This document shows positions 26,456 through 35,114 of a stretch of DNA of 64,000 nucleotides, in pieces. The position numbers were made by a program, and so were the translations under genes. Position 1 is the first letter of the stretch. Each line of letters begins with the position of its first letter. The DNA is from Bifidobacterium miconis (GTDB taxonomy: Bacteria > Actinomycetota > Actinomycetes > Actinomycetales > Bifidobacteriaceae): contig NZ_JAHBBH010000016.1 of NCBI RefSeq assembly GCF_019331735.1, positions 1-64,000 of the forward strand. Direction: 5' to 3'. The notes beneath the pieces were generated by a model. The model worked only from the letters and a program-made list of their open reading frames with translations. It had not been told where the DNA came from and did not search any database.

Positions 26456-27853
26456 TCAGAATGCGCTGTCGTTATAGACGACGCGGCCGGAGATGACGGT
26501 CGCGCGGTTCGTGCCGGCGCCGTGGCGGACGAGCTCCTCGAGCGTGTCCTCGATGCCGCGCGGCGTGGCCACGTACACGGGCACGTCGAAGAACGCGAGG
26601 TCGGCCATCGCGCCCGCGTTGATCTGGCCGATGCGGCCCGCGCCGACGTGCATGCCGAGCTCCTGCGCGCCGCCGAGCGTCATCATGCGGATCAGCCGGT
26701 GCGACAGATCGTCGCCGGCGTAGCCCTGCTCGCGCGCCAGATCGTACAGCATCGCCACATCGTCGAGCACGTCCAGACTCGGCGAACTCGACAGCGAATC
26801 CGTGCCGACGGCTAGCAGGTTGCCCTCCTCCAGATACTCGCGGATCGGCGCGTCGCGGCCGGTCACGGTGATCCGGTTCGAGCGCGGGCACAACGCGACG
26901 CCCACGCCGCGCTGGCGCAGGATGCGGCGGTCCTCCGCGTCGGCCCACACGCCGTGCGCGATGTGCACGTCCGGGCCGAGCGAACCGAGCTGGTCGAGGA
27001 ACTGGATCGCGGACGCGCCCTGCCCCGCGTCCTTGAGCTGCTGGTAACTGGTCCAGTCCTCGTCGCGCCACGAGGCCGCCGAATACGTGGACAGCGTGCC
27101 TTCCGCGCCGTGCGCACCCGCTTCCATCGGCGTTTCGGCCAAATGGATGTGCAGACGCATATCGAGCTGGCGCGCGATGTCCGGCAGATCCACGAACGGC
27201 GCGGTTTCCAGCGTGTATGGGGCATGCGGGCTGATGCCCACGCTCGGCAGGTCCTCGGCGCGCATGCGCCCCAAATGCCGCACGAGTTCGCGCACGCCGA
27301 CCTTGCGCCACTCGTCGTTGCGCCAGTCCATCACCTCCCAATAAGCGACGCCGTGCATGCCCTGCGAGGCGAGCGCGCCGGCCGCCTCCGGGTCGGTGAC
27401 GATGTCGGCCGCGGCGGTGGTGCCCGCCTCGACCATCATGCGCGCGCCCTCTTCCGCCGACGCCTTCCAGTCGCCTTCCTCGCACAGCCGCTCGTACACC
27501 GGGTTGAAGCCGAGCTCCCAGTCGCGGAAGCTCTGGTACGTGCCTCGGCCCACCTCGGCCATGTTCGTGTACTGCAGGTGCGTGTGCGCGTTGATGAGTC
27601 CCGGCGTGATCACGCCATGCCAGTGATGCTCGTCGATGCGAGCGTTCGCGGCCATGTCCTGCTTGAGCGTGTCGAGCACCCAGCGTCGCGTGCCGACATG
27701 CACCACGCGGCTGCCGGACACGGCGATCGCGCCGTCCAGGATCACCGGGCCGGTCACGGGGATGATGAGCGGCGCGCTGTACAGCGTCACCTCGGTCAGC
27801 GGCGCCGGATGCGCGGCCGCATAGAGCGGGTCGAAATCGTCGGTTGTGGTCAT
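26456..27853 (-). CDS. Amidohydrolase, MTA/SAH deaminase or guanine deaminase type
   Basis: 465 aa. Metal-dependent TIM-barrel deaminase of the SsnA/AtzA/MtaD group: metal ligands His90 and His92 (NAHTHLQY), HIHLAETPMEAG, HGVWADAEDRRILRQRG and the catalytic Asp in VGTDSLSSSPSLDVLDDV. NRITVTG where many deaminases have a Ser/Asn-Lys pair. The neighbouring SAH-hydrolase-like gene favours adenosine-type substrates such as S-adenosylhomocysteine or methylthioadenosine over guanine; this is inference from context. AAAGGAA precedes the ATG at 27853. Confidence 0.85.
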   Translation of the reverse strand: MTTTDDFDPLYAAAHPAPLTEVTLYSAPLIIPVTGPVILDGAIAVSGSRVVHVGTRRWVLDTLKQDMAANARIDEHHWHGVITPGLINAHTHLQYTNMAEVGRGTYQSFRDWELGFNPVYERLCEEGDWKASAEEGARMMVEAGTTAAADIVTDPEAAGALASQGMHGVAYWEVMDWRNDEWRKVGVRELVRHLGRMRAEDLPSVGISPHAPYTLETAPFVDLPDIARQLDMRLHIHLAETPMEAGAHGAEGTLSTYSAASWRDEDWTSYQQLKDAGQGASAIQFLDQLGSLGPDVHIAHGVWADAEDRRILRQRGVGVALCPRSNRITVTGRDAPIREYLEEGNLLAVGTDSLSSSPSLDVLDDVAMLYDLAREQGYAGDDLSHRLIRMMTLGGAQELGMHVGAGRIGQINAGAMADLAFFDVPVYVATPRGIEDTLEELVRHGAGTNRATVISGRVVYNDSAF

Positions 27854-27961
27854 GGTTCCTTTATACCGATCGGGGCGGCGGCGCAACGCCGTTCGCGCGG
27901 AATCGCGCATGCGCGCTATGCCGTGTTGTTGACGGCACGTTGGTGCCGTAACGCTCCCCCA

Positions 27962-27999
27962 GTCGGCCTGCGGCCGACAGCCCCCTCAGCCGAGGGGGC
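27962..27999. repeat. Two short adjacent palindromes
   Basis: GTCGGCC-TGC-GGCCGAC (27962-27978) is followed by CCCCCTC-AGCC-GAGGGGG (27981-27998). The second is the same core as the infB-rbfA hairpin at 19397. They lie in the 207-bp gap between the SAH-hydrolase-like and amidohydrolase genes. They resemble a dispersed extragenic palindrome. Confidence 0.75.
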
Positions 28000-28060
28000 C
28001 AAGGCTGCCGCCAGCTTTGCCGGCATGGGAAGAGGATCGTGCGCCGCAGCGCGATGCCGT

Positions 28061-29689
28061 TCAGTTCGCGTCGGCGAAGCGGGTGAGTCGCCAGTCGTAG
28101 CCGTTGTCGGCGACGGCGTGGCTGGCGGACTGGCCGCGCACGTCGAGCGCGACCTGCGCGATGCGACGGTCGGATGCGGCGTCGAGCCGGTGCAGGCCGG
28201 GGGAGAGCGGGGCCACGTCGACAGTCGGCGCGTTGGTGTCCGATGCCGCTGCCTGTGGCGCCGTTGCATTCGATGATTCGACGTCCGACGATGATGCGTC
28301 CGACGGTGCGGCGTGCGATGATGCCGGGTTGCCGGAGCCATGCGACGCCGCTACCGTGCCGCGATGGGCGAGCAGATAGGCCACCGCGCTCGCCTGCACG
28401 GCGAAGCTCAGGTCCATGATCTCGATCGGATTGCCGCCGCCCGCCGTGTAATTGACGCCGTCGCCCTCGGCGAGCAGCGTGAGCGTCGGCCCGTCCGGTA
28501 CGGCGAGTGCGCTGACGCTGCGCGCGTTGTCATGACGGAAGTCGGGGATGCCGTCGAGCGCGATTTCGTTCGCGATGCCGCCGATCACGGACAGCACGGC
28601 ACCCTCGCGCATGCGTCGCATATGTTCCAGTGCGATCGTATGCCGCACGCCGGTCGCCGAGACGACGATGTCGGCCTGTGCGATCGCGTCGTCGATGTCC
28701 CGCGCGGCGAACCCGTCGAACACGGCCTTGAGCGCGGCCACCGGATCCGTGTCGCACACGGTCACCGTCGCGCCGAGTGCGCGCACGCGCACCGCGAAGC
28801 CGCGGCCGACCGGGCCGTAGCCGATCACGGCCACGGTCTTGCCCGCAAAACAGTGCGCGCCGAGCAGCTCCTGCATCGTCGTCACACAGGTCTCGCCCGT
28901 GCCGTGCATGTTGTCGAACCCGGTTTTGAGCACGCTGTCATTGACCGCGATCACCGGGAACGTGAGCGCGCCGGCATCCTGCATGGCCTGGAACGCGCGC
29001 ACGCCGCTCGTCGTCTCCTCCGCCACGCCGATGAAATCGTCGGCAAGCAGCTCGGGGCGTGCCTCCGCGGCGAGCCGGGCAAAACTCGCGCCGTCGTCGA
29101 TGATGATCTGCGGACGAATCGTGTCCAGCAGACGCAGCGCGCCGGCCTGCGTCTCCTCCGGCGTCCAGCCTGCGTTCGCCTCGACCGCGACGCCTTCACG
29201 AGCGAGCTGGTCGGCGACGCGCTGATCGGTTTCCGACGGGTCCGCGAACATGCCAACAGTCGCGCCGGCGTCGCGCAGCGCCCGCAGCAGCACCGCGGTC
29301 TTCGGCTCCAGCACCAGACACACGGCGATGCGGACTCCGGTGAAATCAACGGTGTCCCGCAGCCGCGCCATCAGCGCACGCAGCACGGTCATATGCGCCT
29401 CGGCGTAGTCGATCGCCTCCCGGCCGCTCAGCTCGCGCGCATCCCGCACGTTGCACTCCGGGGATGCGCAGGCGTTCAATGCGTCCTGCGCCATATCCGT
29501 CATGTCGGCCGTGCCGTCATTATCCGCCGGCGTCACGATCATGCCCCACTGCGCGGCCGCGTCGGCGAACGCGCGCACGCTGTCATCATCATGCCGACCA
29601 AGCGGCACGGTGACGCGCGCGCCGGCCAACGAACGGTTCGTGCGCTGCGAATACGCGGCCGCCCAACGGGCGAAATCCAGTTCGGTCAT
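28061..29689 (-). CDS. S-adenosylhomocysteine hydrolase-like protein with altered active site
   Basis: 542 aa. The fold is clear: EETTSGVRAF, VNDSVLKTGFDN with Asn250, Lys255, Asp259 and Asn260 of the catalytic set, the NAD motif GYGPVGRG (290-297) and GNPIEIMDLSFAVQA. Other key residues differ from the canonical enzyme: the HMTVET segment reads VLEPKT (126-131), GHFD reads GGIAN, and GHPSFVMS reads GNPIEIMD. The C-terminal KPDHYRY is missing, replaced by a Ser/Ala/Asn-rich linker and a unique tail. It may act on a different nucleoside such as S-inosylhomocysteine. It starts 20 bp after radA with AAGGAG, so the two are probably co-transcribed. Confidence 0.85.
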   Translation of the reverse strand: MTELDFARWAAAYSQRTNRSLAGARVTVPLGRHDDDSVRAFADAAAQWGMIVTPADNDGTADMTDMAQDALNACASPECNVRDARELSGREAIDYAEAHMTVLRALMARLRDTVDFTGVRIAVCLVLEPKTAVLLRALRDAGATVGMFADPSETDQRVADQLAREGVAVEANAGWTPEETQAGALRLLDTIRPQIIIDDGASFARLAAEARPELLADDFIGVAEETTSGVRAFQAMQDAGALTFPVIAVNDSVLKTGFDNMHGTGETCVTTMQELLGAHCFAGKTVAVIGYGPVGRGFAVRVRALGATVTVCDTDPVAALKAVFDGFAARDIDDAIAQADIVVSATGVRHTIALEHMRRMREGAVLSVIGGIANEIALDGIPDFRHDNARSVSALAVPDGPTLTLLAEGDGVNYTAGGGNPIEIMDLSFAVQASAVAYLLAHRGTVAASHGSGNPASSHAAPSDASSSDVESSNATAPQAAASDTNAPTVDVAPLSPGLHRLDAASDRRIAQVALDVRGQSASHAVADNGYDWRLTRFADAN

Positions 29690-29709
29690 CGTCTTCTCCT
29701 TGTCGCAAT

Positions 29710-31257
29710 CTATCGACTCAATCCGAGCGCAGCCAGCGCATCGGCCAGCGTGCTCACCTCAAGCAGCCGCAGCCCGGGCACATTCACCGGCTTGCGCGGC
29801 GTCGGGCACACGGCCGTCGTGAACCCGAGCCTAGCCGCCTCGCGCAGCCGATACTCCAGCCGCGGCACCGGGCGCACCTGCCCGGTGAGCGAAATCTCGC
29901 CGATCGCGCATGTCGTGCGCGGAATCGGACGCGACTTCGCCGCACTCGTCAGCGCCGTCACGATCGCCAGATCACACGCCGGCTCCTTCGCAAGCCCGCC
30001 CGCGATCGTCGACACGTACAAATCGTTCGCGAGCAGATTCACCTTGCCGTGCCGGTACAGCACGGCCGTGAGCATCGCGATGCGGTTGGAGTCCACGCCG
30101 TTGACCGCGCGACGCGGCGTCGGCAGCACGGACGCGGTCACCAGCGACTGAATCTCGATCGGCAGGCTGCGATGGCCGTCCAACGTGAACGTGACGCACG
30201 TGCCCTCCACCGGCGCGTCCGCCGCGTCGCCGCCCGGCGCGGACGCGGACAGAAACAGACCCGACGGGTCGGTCACCTCCTCGATGCCCTCGCCGCTCAT
30301 GTCGAAGCAGCCGACCTCGTCGGTCGGGCCGAAACGGTTCTTGACCGCGCGCAGCATGCGCAGCGCCGTGTCCGGATCGCCCTCGAACTGGCAGACCACG
30401 TCCACAAGATGCTCGAGCGTGCGCGGGCCCGCGATCGAACCGTCCTTGGTGACGTGGCCGACCAGCAGGATCGGCACGTCGAGGCTTTTCGCCGAGTCGA
30501 TGAGCGCGCTCGCCACCTCGCGCACCTGCGTGGATCCGCCCGAAATGCCGTCGACGTTCTGCGAGACGATCGTCTGCGCCGAATCGACGATCGCCAGCGC
30601 CGGCCGCTCCTGCTCGATGAGCCCGAGCACGGTGGACAGATCGGTGGTGGAGGCGAGCAGCAGGTTGTCCTCGACCGCGTTGATGCGCGTGGCGCGCAGA
30701 CGCACCTGCGCCGCGGATTCCTCGCCGGAAATGTAGAGGACGGTGGGGCGGTTGGCGGGCGGGAGATCGATGCGTGTGGCATTGGCATGCGCGGAACCGT
30801 TGAGCGAATGCGCGTTTGCAGAGCGGGATACGGATGCCGCGGCGGGGGACTCGCCTGCGCCGGCGCGCGCGACGAGCCGAGCGATGTTGCCGGCCGTCTC
30901 CAGCAGCAGCGTCGACTTGCCGACGCCCGGCTCGCCGGCGACCAGCACGACCGAGCCGGGGACGATGCCGCCGCCGAGCACGCGGTCGAACTCGCCGAAT
31001 CCGGTCGGCATGCGCGTGACCGCATCCGTGTCGACCTGCGTGATCGGCCGTGCCTGACTGCGTTCGGGAATGTCTCCGGCCGTCGTGCGCGCGGTGTGGC
31101 CGGGCGCCGCGGTGCGCGACTGCGACGCGGCGGCCGGACGCGACTCGCGGAACTCCTCGAGCGTGCCCCATTGGCCGCATTCGGGGCAGCGGCCGTACCA
31201 TTTCGTGCCGCTCCATCCACATTCCGAGCACAAGTATTGCGTGGTCGTCTTTGCCAT
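29710..31257 (-). CDS. radA: DNA repair protein RadA
   Basis: 515 aa. A RecA-like ATPase acting in branch migration and processing of recombination intermediates. Zinc finger Cys10, Cys13, Cys24, Cys27 (CSECGW...CPECGQW), Walker A GEPGVGKST, the RadA motif KNRFGPTDEVG and a C-terminal Lon-protease-like domain (ASVLPTPRRAVNGVDSNR). An Ala/Ser/Asn-rich insert of about 35 residues follows Walker A. The start at 31257 matches the family N-terminus MAKT-x-YLCSECGW although GGAGG is only one base away; a TTG at 31287 is an alternative. It is divergent from the secreted protein at 31348. Confidence 0.95.
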   Translation of the reverse strand: MAKTTTQYLCSECGWSGTKWYGRCPECGQWGTLEEFRESRPAAASQSRTAAPGHTARTTAGDIPERSQARPITQVDTDAVTRMPTGFGEFDRVLGGGIVPGSVVLVAGEPGVGKSTLLLETAGNIARLVARAGAGESPAAASVSRSANAHSLNGSAHANATRIDLPPANRPTVLYISGEESAAQVRLRATRINAVEDNLLLASTTDLSTVLGLIEQERPALAIVDSAQTIVSQNVDGISGGSTQVREVASALIDSAKSLDVPILLVGHVTKDGSIAGPRTLEHLVDVVCQFEGDPDTALRMLRAVKNRFGPTDEVGCFDMSGEGIEEVTDPSGLFLSASAPGGDAADAPVEGTCVTFTLDGHRSLPIEIQSLVTASVLPTPRRAVNGVDSNRIAMLTAVLYRHGKVNLLANDLYVSTIAGGLAKEPACDLAIVTALTSAAKSRPIPRTTCAIGEISLTGQVRPVPRLEYRLREAARLGFTTAVCPTPRKPVNVPGLRLLEVSTLADALAALGLSR

Positions 31258-31347
31258 GCCTCCGACGCTAACGAGCTTCGGCGACAAGACGGCCGACCAC
31301 TCGACGGCGTTCTGGGCGAGTCATGCGGCTGTGAGAGAATGCGAACC

Positions 31348-32013
31348 ATGTCGAACACTCAAACATCTTCCGTTTCGCCGTCCCATGGCAAGCTGATCGC
31401 CGTGGTGGTGGCCGCCGCGCTGGTGATCGTCCTTGCCCTGCTGTCCGCCTTCGTATGGCCGGGCTGGGCGCTGAACAAGGGCGGCGAGCAGTCGACGACG
31501 CAGTCGTCGGGCACGAATTCGCAGTCCTCGTCGTCTTCGGACACGAGCGCGAAGAAGGAAGAGGAGGAGCCGACCACGCCGAGCATCAAGGCCACGGCCC
31601 TTCCGGACAACGCGAGCGAGCTGCTCAAGGCCATGCCCGACAGCGTGCTCAACTACGCGCGCACCGCGGCCGCCGCAAGCACGACGTGGACCGCCGCCTC
31701 GCCGCTTGAGGAGTACACGCTCACCTATTCGACCGGAGACGCGGCCAAGGACGTGACGCTGATCGTCGCGCAGTGGTCCACCGCCGACAGCGCGAAGAAG
31801 CAATACGATTCGCTGTCCGGCGCGCTCACCGGCACCGAACTGGGCAGCGGCACCGTGAAGGTGTCCGGTCAGGCGACCGGCAACTACGTGGCCAAGACCG
31901 ACGCGAACGACGACACGAAGGCCGTTGCGGTGTGGCGCAACGACACGGTGGTGTTCCAGGCGACCGGCACGAAGGCTGGCGTGGAGCGGTTCTACCCGAA
32001 GTTCCCGCTGTGA
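31348..32013 (+). CDS. Membrane-anchored extracytoplasmic protein of unknown function
   Basis: 221 aa. One N-terminal transmembrane helix (about residues 16-38), a Ser/Thr/Gln/Glu-rich linker (45-75) and a C-terminal domain of about 140 residues with repeated beta-type segments (EEYTLTYSTGDAAKDVTLIVAQW, GNYVAKTDANDDTKAVAVWRNDTVVFQ). No catalytic motif is visible. The end FYPKFPL is reminiscent of other short actinobacterial membrane proteins of unknown role. Divergent from radA; the start has no strong ribosome site, and ATG 31339 is an in-frame alternative. Confidence 0.75.
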   Translation: MSNTQTSSVSPSHGKLIAVVVAAALVIVLALLSAFVWPGWALNKGGEQSTTQSSGTNSQSSSSSDTSAKKEEEEPTTPSIKATALPDNASELLKAMPDSVLNYARTAAAASTTWTAASPLEEYTLTYSTGDAAKDVTLIVAQWSTADSAKKQYDSLSGALTGTELGSGTVKVSGQATGNYVAKTDANDDTKAVAVWRNDTVVFQATGTKAGVERFYPKFPL

Positions 32014-32144
32014 TGCCGGCGGGCGGCGGCCTTGCGAGCGGAACTCGGAAGGCCTCGTACGGAACGCCGGTACCATTCGTCTGCGAATGCGTGTACTATT
32101 GGGCAAGTTGACATCTTTTCGATACTTTAGGAACGGAGGCTGAG

Positions 32145-32234
32145 ATGGGTTCGGTCATCAAGAAGCGCCGCAAGCGGATGAGCAAGAAGAAGCACCGCAA
32201 ACTGCTGCGTAAGACTCGCCACCAGCGCAAGTAG
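32145..32234 (+). CDS. Small ribosomal subunit protein bS22 (AURKAIP1/COX24 domain)
   Basis: A 29-residue, highly basic protein beginning [20 protein letters not shown]. It matches the actinobacterial bS22 protein found in mycobacterial 70S structures and the COX24/AURKAIP1 domain family. GGAGG lies 5 nt upstream. It is often missed because of its size. A strong terminator follows, so it is a monocistronic or terminal gene. TTGACA at 32108-32113 may be part of its promoter, but no matching -10 was found. Confidence 0.93.
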   Translation: MGSVIKKRRKRMSKKKHRKLLRKTRHQRK

Positions 32235-32262
32235 TCTTCTCGCTCACTCGGTGAGCAACACG

Positions 32263-32298
32263 AAAGCCCCTTACGGATTCATCCGCAAGGGGCTTTTA
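32263..32298. terminator. Bidirectional terminator between bS22 and rpiA
   Basis: AAAGCCCCTT-A-CGGAT pairs with ATCCG-C-AAGGGGCTTT, with T or A runs on both sides, so it serves the converging bS22 (plus) and rpiA (minus) genes. Confidence 0.9.
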
Positions 32299-32368
32299 CG
32301 TATTCGCTGTTCGCCTTGACGTTTCGTCTCGGCGTGTGCGAGGCGCGCTGCGCGTCCGGCGAATCAGC

Positions 32369-33067
32369 TCACTTGTTGCCGTTGGTCATGACGCGCGGGC
32401 CGTTCGGGTCGCCGACGATGACCTTGTCGACCATGTTGAGGAACAGGCCGTGCTCGACCACGCCGACCGTGGTGATGAGGTCCTCGGCCAGATCCTGCGG
32501 ATGGTCGATGCGCTCGAGGTGCAGGTCGACCACGTAGTTGTTCTCGTCGGTGCGCACCGGCTTGCCCTCGGCGTCGAGACGCAGCACCGGCTTGTAGCCC
32601 TTGGCCTCGAACTTCTTGATGACGTGGCCGGCGCCGAACGGGATGACCTCGACCGGCAGCGGGAACTTGCCGATGGTGTCGACGACCTTGGACTCGTCGA
32701 CGATCCACACGATCTGGTTGGAGTTGGTGGCCACGATCTTCTCCCACAGCAGGGCCGCGCCGCCGCCCTTGATGCCGTTGAAGTTCTTGTCGACCTCGTC
32801 CGCGCCGTCGATGGTCACGTCGATGTGGTCCACGTCGTCGATGTCGACGATCTTGATGCCGTAGCCCTCGGCCTGCTCCTGCGTGCGGCGGGAGGTCGTC
32901 ACGCCGGTGAACTGGAGGCCCTCCTCCTTGACGCGGCGGCCGAGTTCGTCGACCAGGAAACGCACGGTCGAACCGGTGCCGAGGCCGGCGATCATGCCGT
33001 CGGTGATCAGCTTCGCGGCTTCGATGCCTGCCGCCTTCTTCAACGCATCCTGCTGCGCCTTATCCAT
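32369..33067 (-). CDS. rpiA: Ribose-5-phosphate isomerase A
   Basis: 232 aa. Interconverts ribose-5-phosphate and ribulose-5-phosphate. [15 protein letters not shown] (28-42), [29 protein letters not shown] and VDESKVV are the RpiA signatures, containing the catalytic Asp and Glu positions. AAGGAG precedes the ATG. The enzyme feeds the pentose part of the bifid shunt and could process pentose from the GH51 arabinosidase. Monocistronic by context. Confidence 0.96.
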   Translation of the reverse strand: MDKAQQDALKKAAGIEAAKLITDGMIAGLGTGSTVRFLVDELGRRVKEEGLQFTGVTTSRRTQEQAEGYGIKIVDIDDVDHIDVTIDGADEVDKNFNGIKGGGAALLWEKIVATNSNQIVWIVDESKVVDTIGKFPLPVEVIPFGAGHVIKKFEAKGYKPVLRLDAEGKPVRTDENNYVVDLHLERIDHPQDLAEDLITTVGVVEHGLFLNMVDKVIVGDPNGPRVMTNGNK

Positions 33068-33196
33068 AATGGTTCTCCTTCCACGGAAATTCGCCTCGCG
33101 CTCGTCGCGCCAAGCTCGCCTCCTATACTATCCGAGATGCGGCCGGCGTCCCGGGTGTGTCCATACGGTGTTTCATGAAGTGTTTCACAGTGGGGC

Positions 33197-34387
33197 TCAC
33201 GATTGCCGGATGACGAACGGCGCGTTCGTGAGCGTGAGGTTGCCGTCGCCGTCCACCCAGCCCTCGACGACGATGCTGCCGCGGATGAGCCGCGGACGCC
33301 CGTCGAACGTAGGACTCGACGACGGCGGGGGAGAGAACCGCAGCTCGCCCGACACGGTGAGTCCCGACGGGCGGGACGCCGGCTGCGAGACGGCCGTCGC
33401 CGATGATTGCGACGGTGATTGCGACGGTGCGGCGTCGATCGCGACCGTCGCGTCGGCGGGTGGCCGGGAGAATTCGGTCGTCGTCGCGTCGGTCGTCTTC
33501 GTGTCGAAGTCGGCCAGATCGTCCGGCACGCCCTCCGGCTCGGCCAGACGGTCGACCAAACTGCCGGGCTGATCGTCCGTTCGACGATCGGCACGATGAT
33601 CGTGCCGCGTCGCGTTCCGTTCCGCCGACCGGCCGCCGTTCCGGCCACTCGCACGATCGTCACCGCGATCGTCATCGCCGCGATCGTCAGCGCCGCGATC
33701 GTGCCGACGATCATCGGCCATCCGGACTTCCGCGTGATCGGCATCGCGGCCGGACGCATCGCCGCCGACGTCTTCTCCGCGGCCCAGGTGATAGTCCTTC
33801 GCGGAAATCAAGCCGTCCATCAACATCTGCGCGTCGGCCGGCACGTCGGTGCCCTTCGCGTACTCGGACGCAAGCAGCGACTCCCAGCCCTCCTTCGGCA
33901 GGTAGCCGTCGCGCACATGCGAGCGGCAGTCTCCCGCGTACGTGCGTGCCAGCTCGTCGACCTTCTCGTTGCCCGCGTTGCCGGCGTGGCCCTTGACCCA
34001 CACGAACTTCACCGAACCGGCGCGGCGGGACAGCTCGGCGTCGATCGCCTTGATCAGCGCCGCGTTCTTCACCGGCTTCTTCTGTGCGTTCTTCCAGCCG
34101 TTCTTCTTCCAGCCGTACACCCACTTGGTCGAGCAGTTGATCGCGTACTGCGAATCGGTTTCGATCACCAGCGGTTCGGCGCCGGGGTGCGCGCGCAACG
34201 CCTCGAGCACCGCGCACAGCTCGCCGATCTGGTTCGTGCCGTTCGTGGCGCCGCCCGCGTCGCAGTCGCCGCCGTGCTCGTGCCCGGGGGTGCCGCCCGC
34301 ATGCGGCTCGTGGTCGGCCCACGCCCAGCCCATTGGGCCGTTCGGATTGCCCAGGGCCGAGCCGTCTGTGGAAACTGTGATGGTCAT
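33197..34387 (-). CDS. rnhA: Ribonuclease HI with long C-terminal extension
   Basis: 396 aa. Cleaves RNA in RNA-DNA hybrids. The first roughly 155 residues are RNase HI: Asp8 (STDGSALGNPNG), the Glu in GELCAVLEAL, Asp in ETDSQYAI and Asp in GNEKVDELA. After a middle segment (YLPKEGWESLLASEY) comes an Asp/Arg/His-rich low-complexity stretch (about 210-270) and a C-terminal domain ending GWVDGDGNLTLTNAPFVIRQS. A 48-bp copy of the gene's 5' end lies 158 bp upstream, and the coupled ORF starting there ends on this start codon as ATGA. Confidence 0.92.
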   Translation of the reverse strand: MTITVSTDGSALGNPNGPMGWAWADHEPHAGGTPGHEHGGDCDAGGATNGTNQIGELCAVLEALRAHPGAEPLVIETDSQYAINCSTKWVYGWKKNGWKNAQKKPVKNAALIKAIDAELSRRAGSVKFVWVKGHAGNAGNEKVDELARTYAGDCRSHVRDGYLPKEGWESLLASEYAKGTDVPADAQMLMDGLISAKDYHLGRGEDVGGDASGRDADHAEVRMADDRRHDRGADDRGDDDRGDDRASGRNGGRSAERNATRHDHRADRRTDDQPGSLVDRLAEPEGVPDDLADFDTKTTDATTTEFSRPPADATVAIDAAPSQSPSQSSATAVSQPASRPSGLTVSGELRFSPPPSSSPTFDGRPRLIRGSIVVEGWVDGDGNLTLTNAPFVIRQS

Positions 34388-34545
34388 GCCGTGCTCGCTT
34401 TCCGGTCAACCCGAACGGCCCCTTCGCGGGCGCCGATCGCGCGCCCGCTCACTTCGCCTACGGACAGTCCACTGGACTGTCCGTTTGACGGCTCAGCATT
34501 CGGGTTGCCCAGGGCCGAGCCGTCCGTGGAAACTGTGATGGTCAT
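34384..34545 (-). pseudogene. Duplicated rnhA 5' end forming a 53-codon upstream ORF
   Basis: The ORF begins with the same 17 codons as rnhA (MTITVSTDGSALGNPN), then runs through unrelated sequence and the hairpin at 34460-34484. It ends at TGA 34384-34386, overlapping the rnhA ATG. The upstream context (AGGTAGGG before the ATG) looks like the original rnhA ribosome site. It probably arose when an element was inserted or copied into the start of rnhA; translation may now reach rnhA by coupling. Confidence 0.75.
34460..34484. repeat. Hairpin with core CAGTCCACTGGACTG (copy 1)
   Basis: ACGGACAGTCCA and TGGACTGTCCGT form 12-bp arms around one base. The same core and outline (CTACG-N-ACAGTCCACTGGAC) recurs at 44922-44946 after serS. 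Here it lies between the two copies of the rnhA 5' end. Confidence 0.85.
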
Positions 34546-34681
34546 GTGCCCTACCTTAGCCGGCTTGCGGGATGCGCCGATTCGGATCCGGTCGCATTGT
34601 GCGTGCATTGTGCGCGCTCACGACACGGGACGAACCGCGTGTAGGTCTGACGCGCTATGGTCATAGCGGAAAGGGGAGGAT

Positions 34682-34957
34682 ATGGGCAACAGACTGCAAT
34701 CTCGATCCCGTTGCATGGTTGCCGGAGCGGTGCTGCTCGTGGCGGCAATCGTGCTGTGCGTGTTCGCCCATTTCGCTGCGGCCGCGATGACGGTCGCTGT
34801 GGCTGCGGTCACCGCACTGTGCTCGCTGCGCGAATGCCGGATCTGCCACCGGTTCGCCGTGCTCTCCCGCACCGCCGACTACGGCCCGATCTGCCCGGTC
34901 TGCCAGCGCCTGATCGCCGAGGGCCGCCAGCAGGAGCTGCTCGAACGCCGCATGTGA
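34682..34957 (+). CDS. Small membrane protein with C-terminal zinc-ribbon-like motif
   Basis: 91 aa. Two hydrophobic helices (about 12-28 and 31-47) are followed by CRICHRF and CPVCQRL, two CxxC pairs spaced as in a zinc ribbon. AAAGGGGAGG precedes the ATG, a strong ribosome site, which supports it as a real gene despite its size. Function unknown; the cysteines could bind zinc or be redox-active on the cytoplasmic side. Confidence 0.7.
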   Translation: MGNRLQSRSRCMVAGAVLLVAAIVLCVFAHFAAAAMTVAVAAVTALCSLRECRICHRFAVLSRTADYGPICPVCQRLIAEGRQQELLERRM

Positions 34958-35114
34958 ACTGGCGATTGCGGTTCTGATGTGGTCCTGATGTGGCCCCGAT
35001 GCGGTCCTGAACCGGTCCTGAACCGAGTATGTCGGCGTCTGCGATGATATTGACGTGCCGATGAGGCGGATGAGATGCAAAAACGGTCATGAGCGTAAGC
35101 GTTACCTCAGCATC

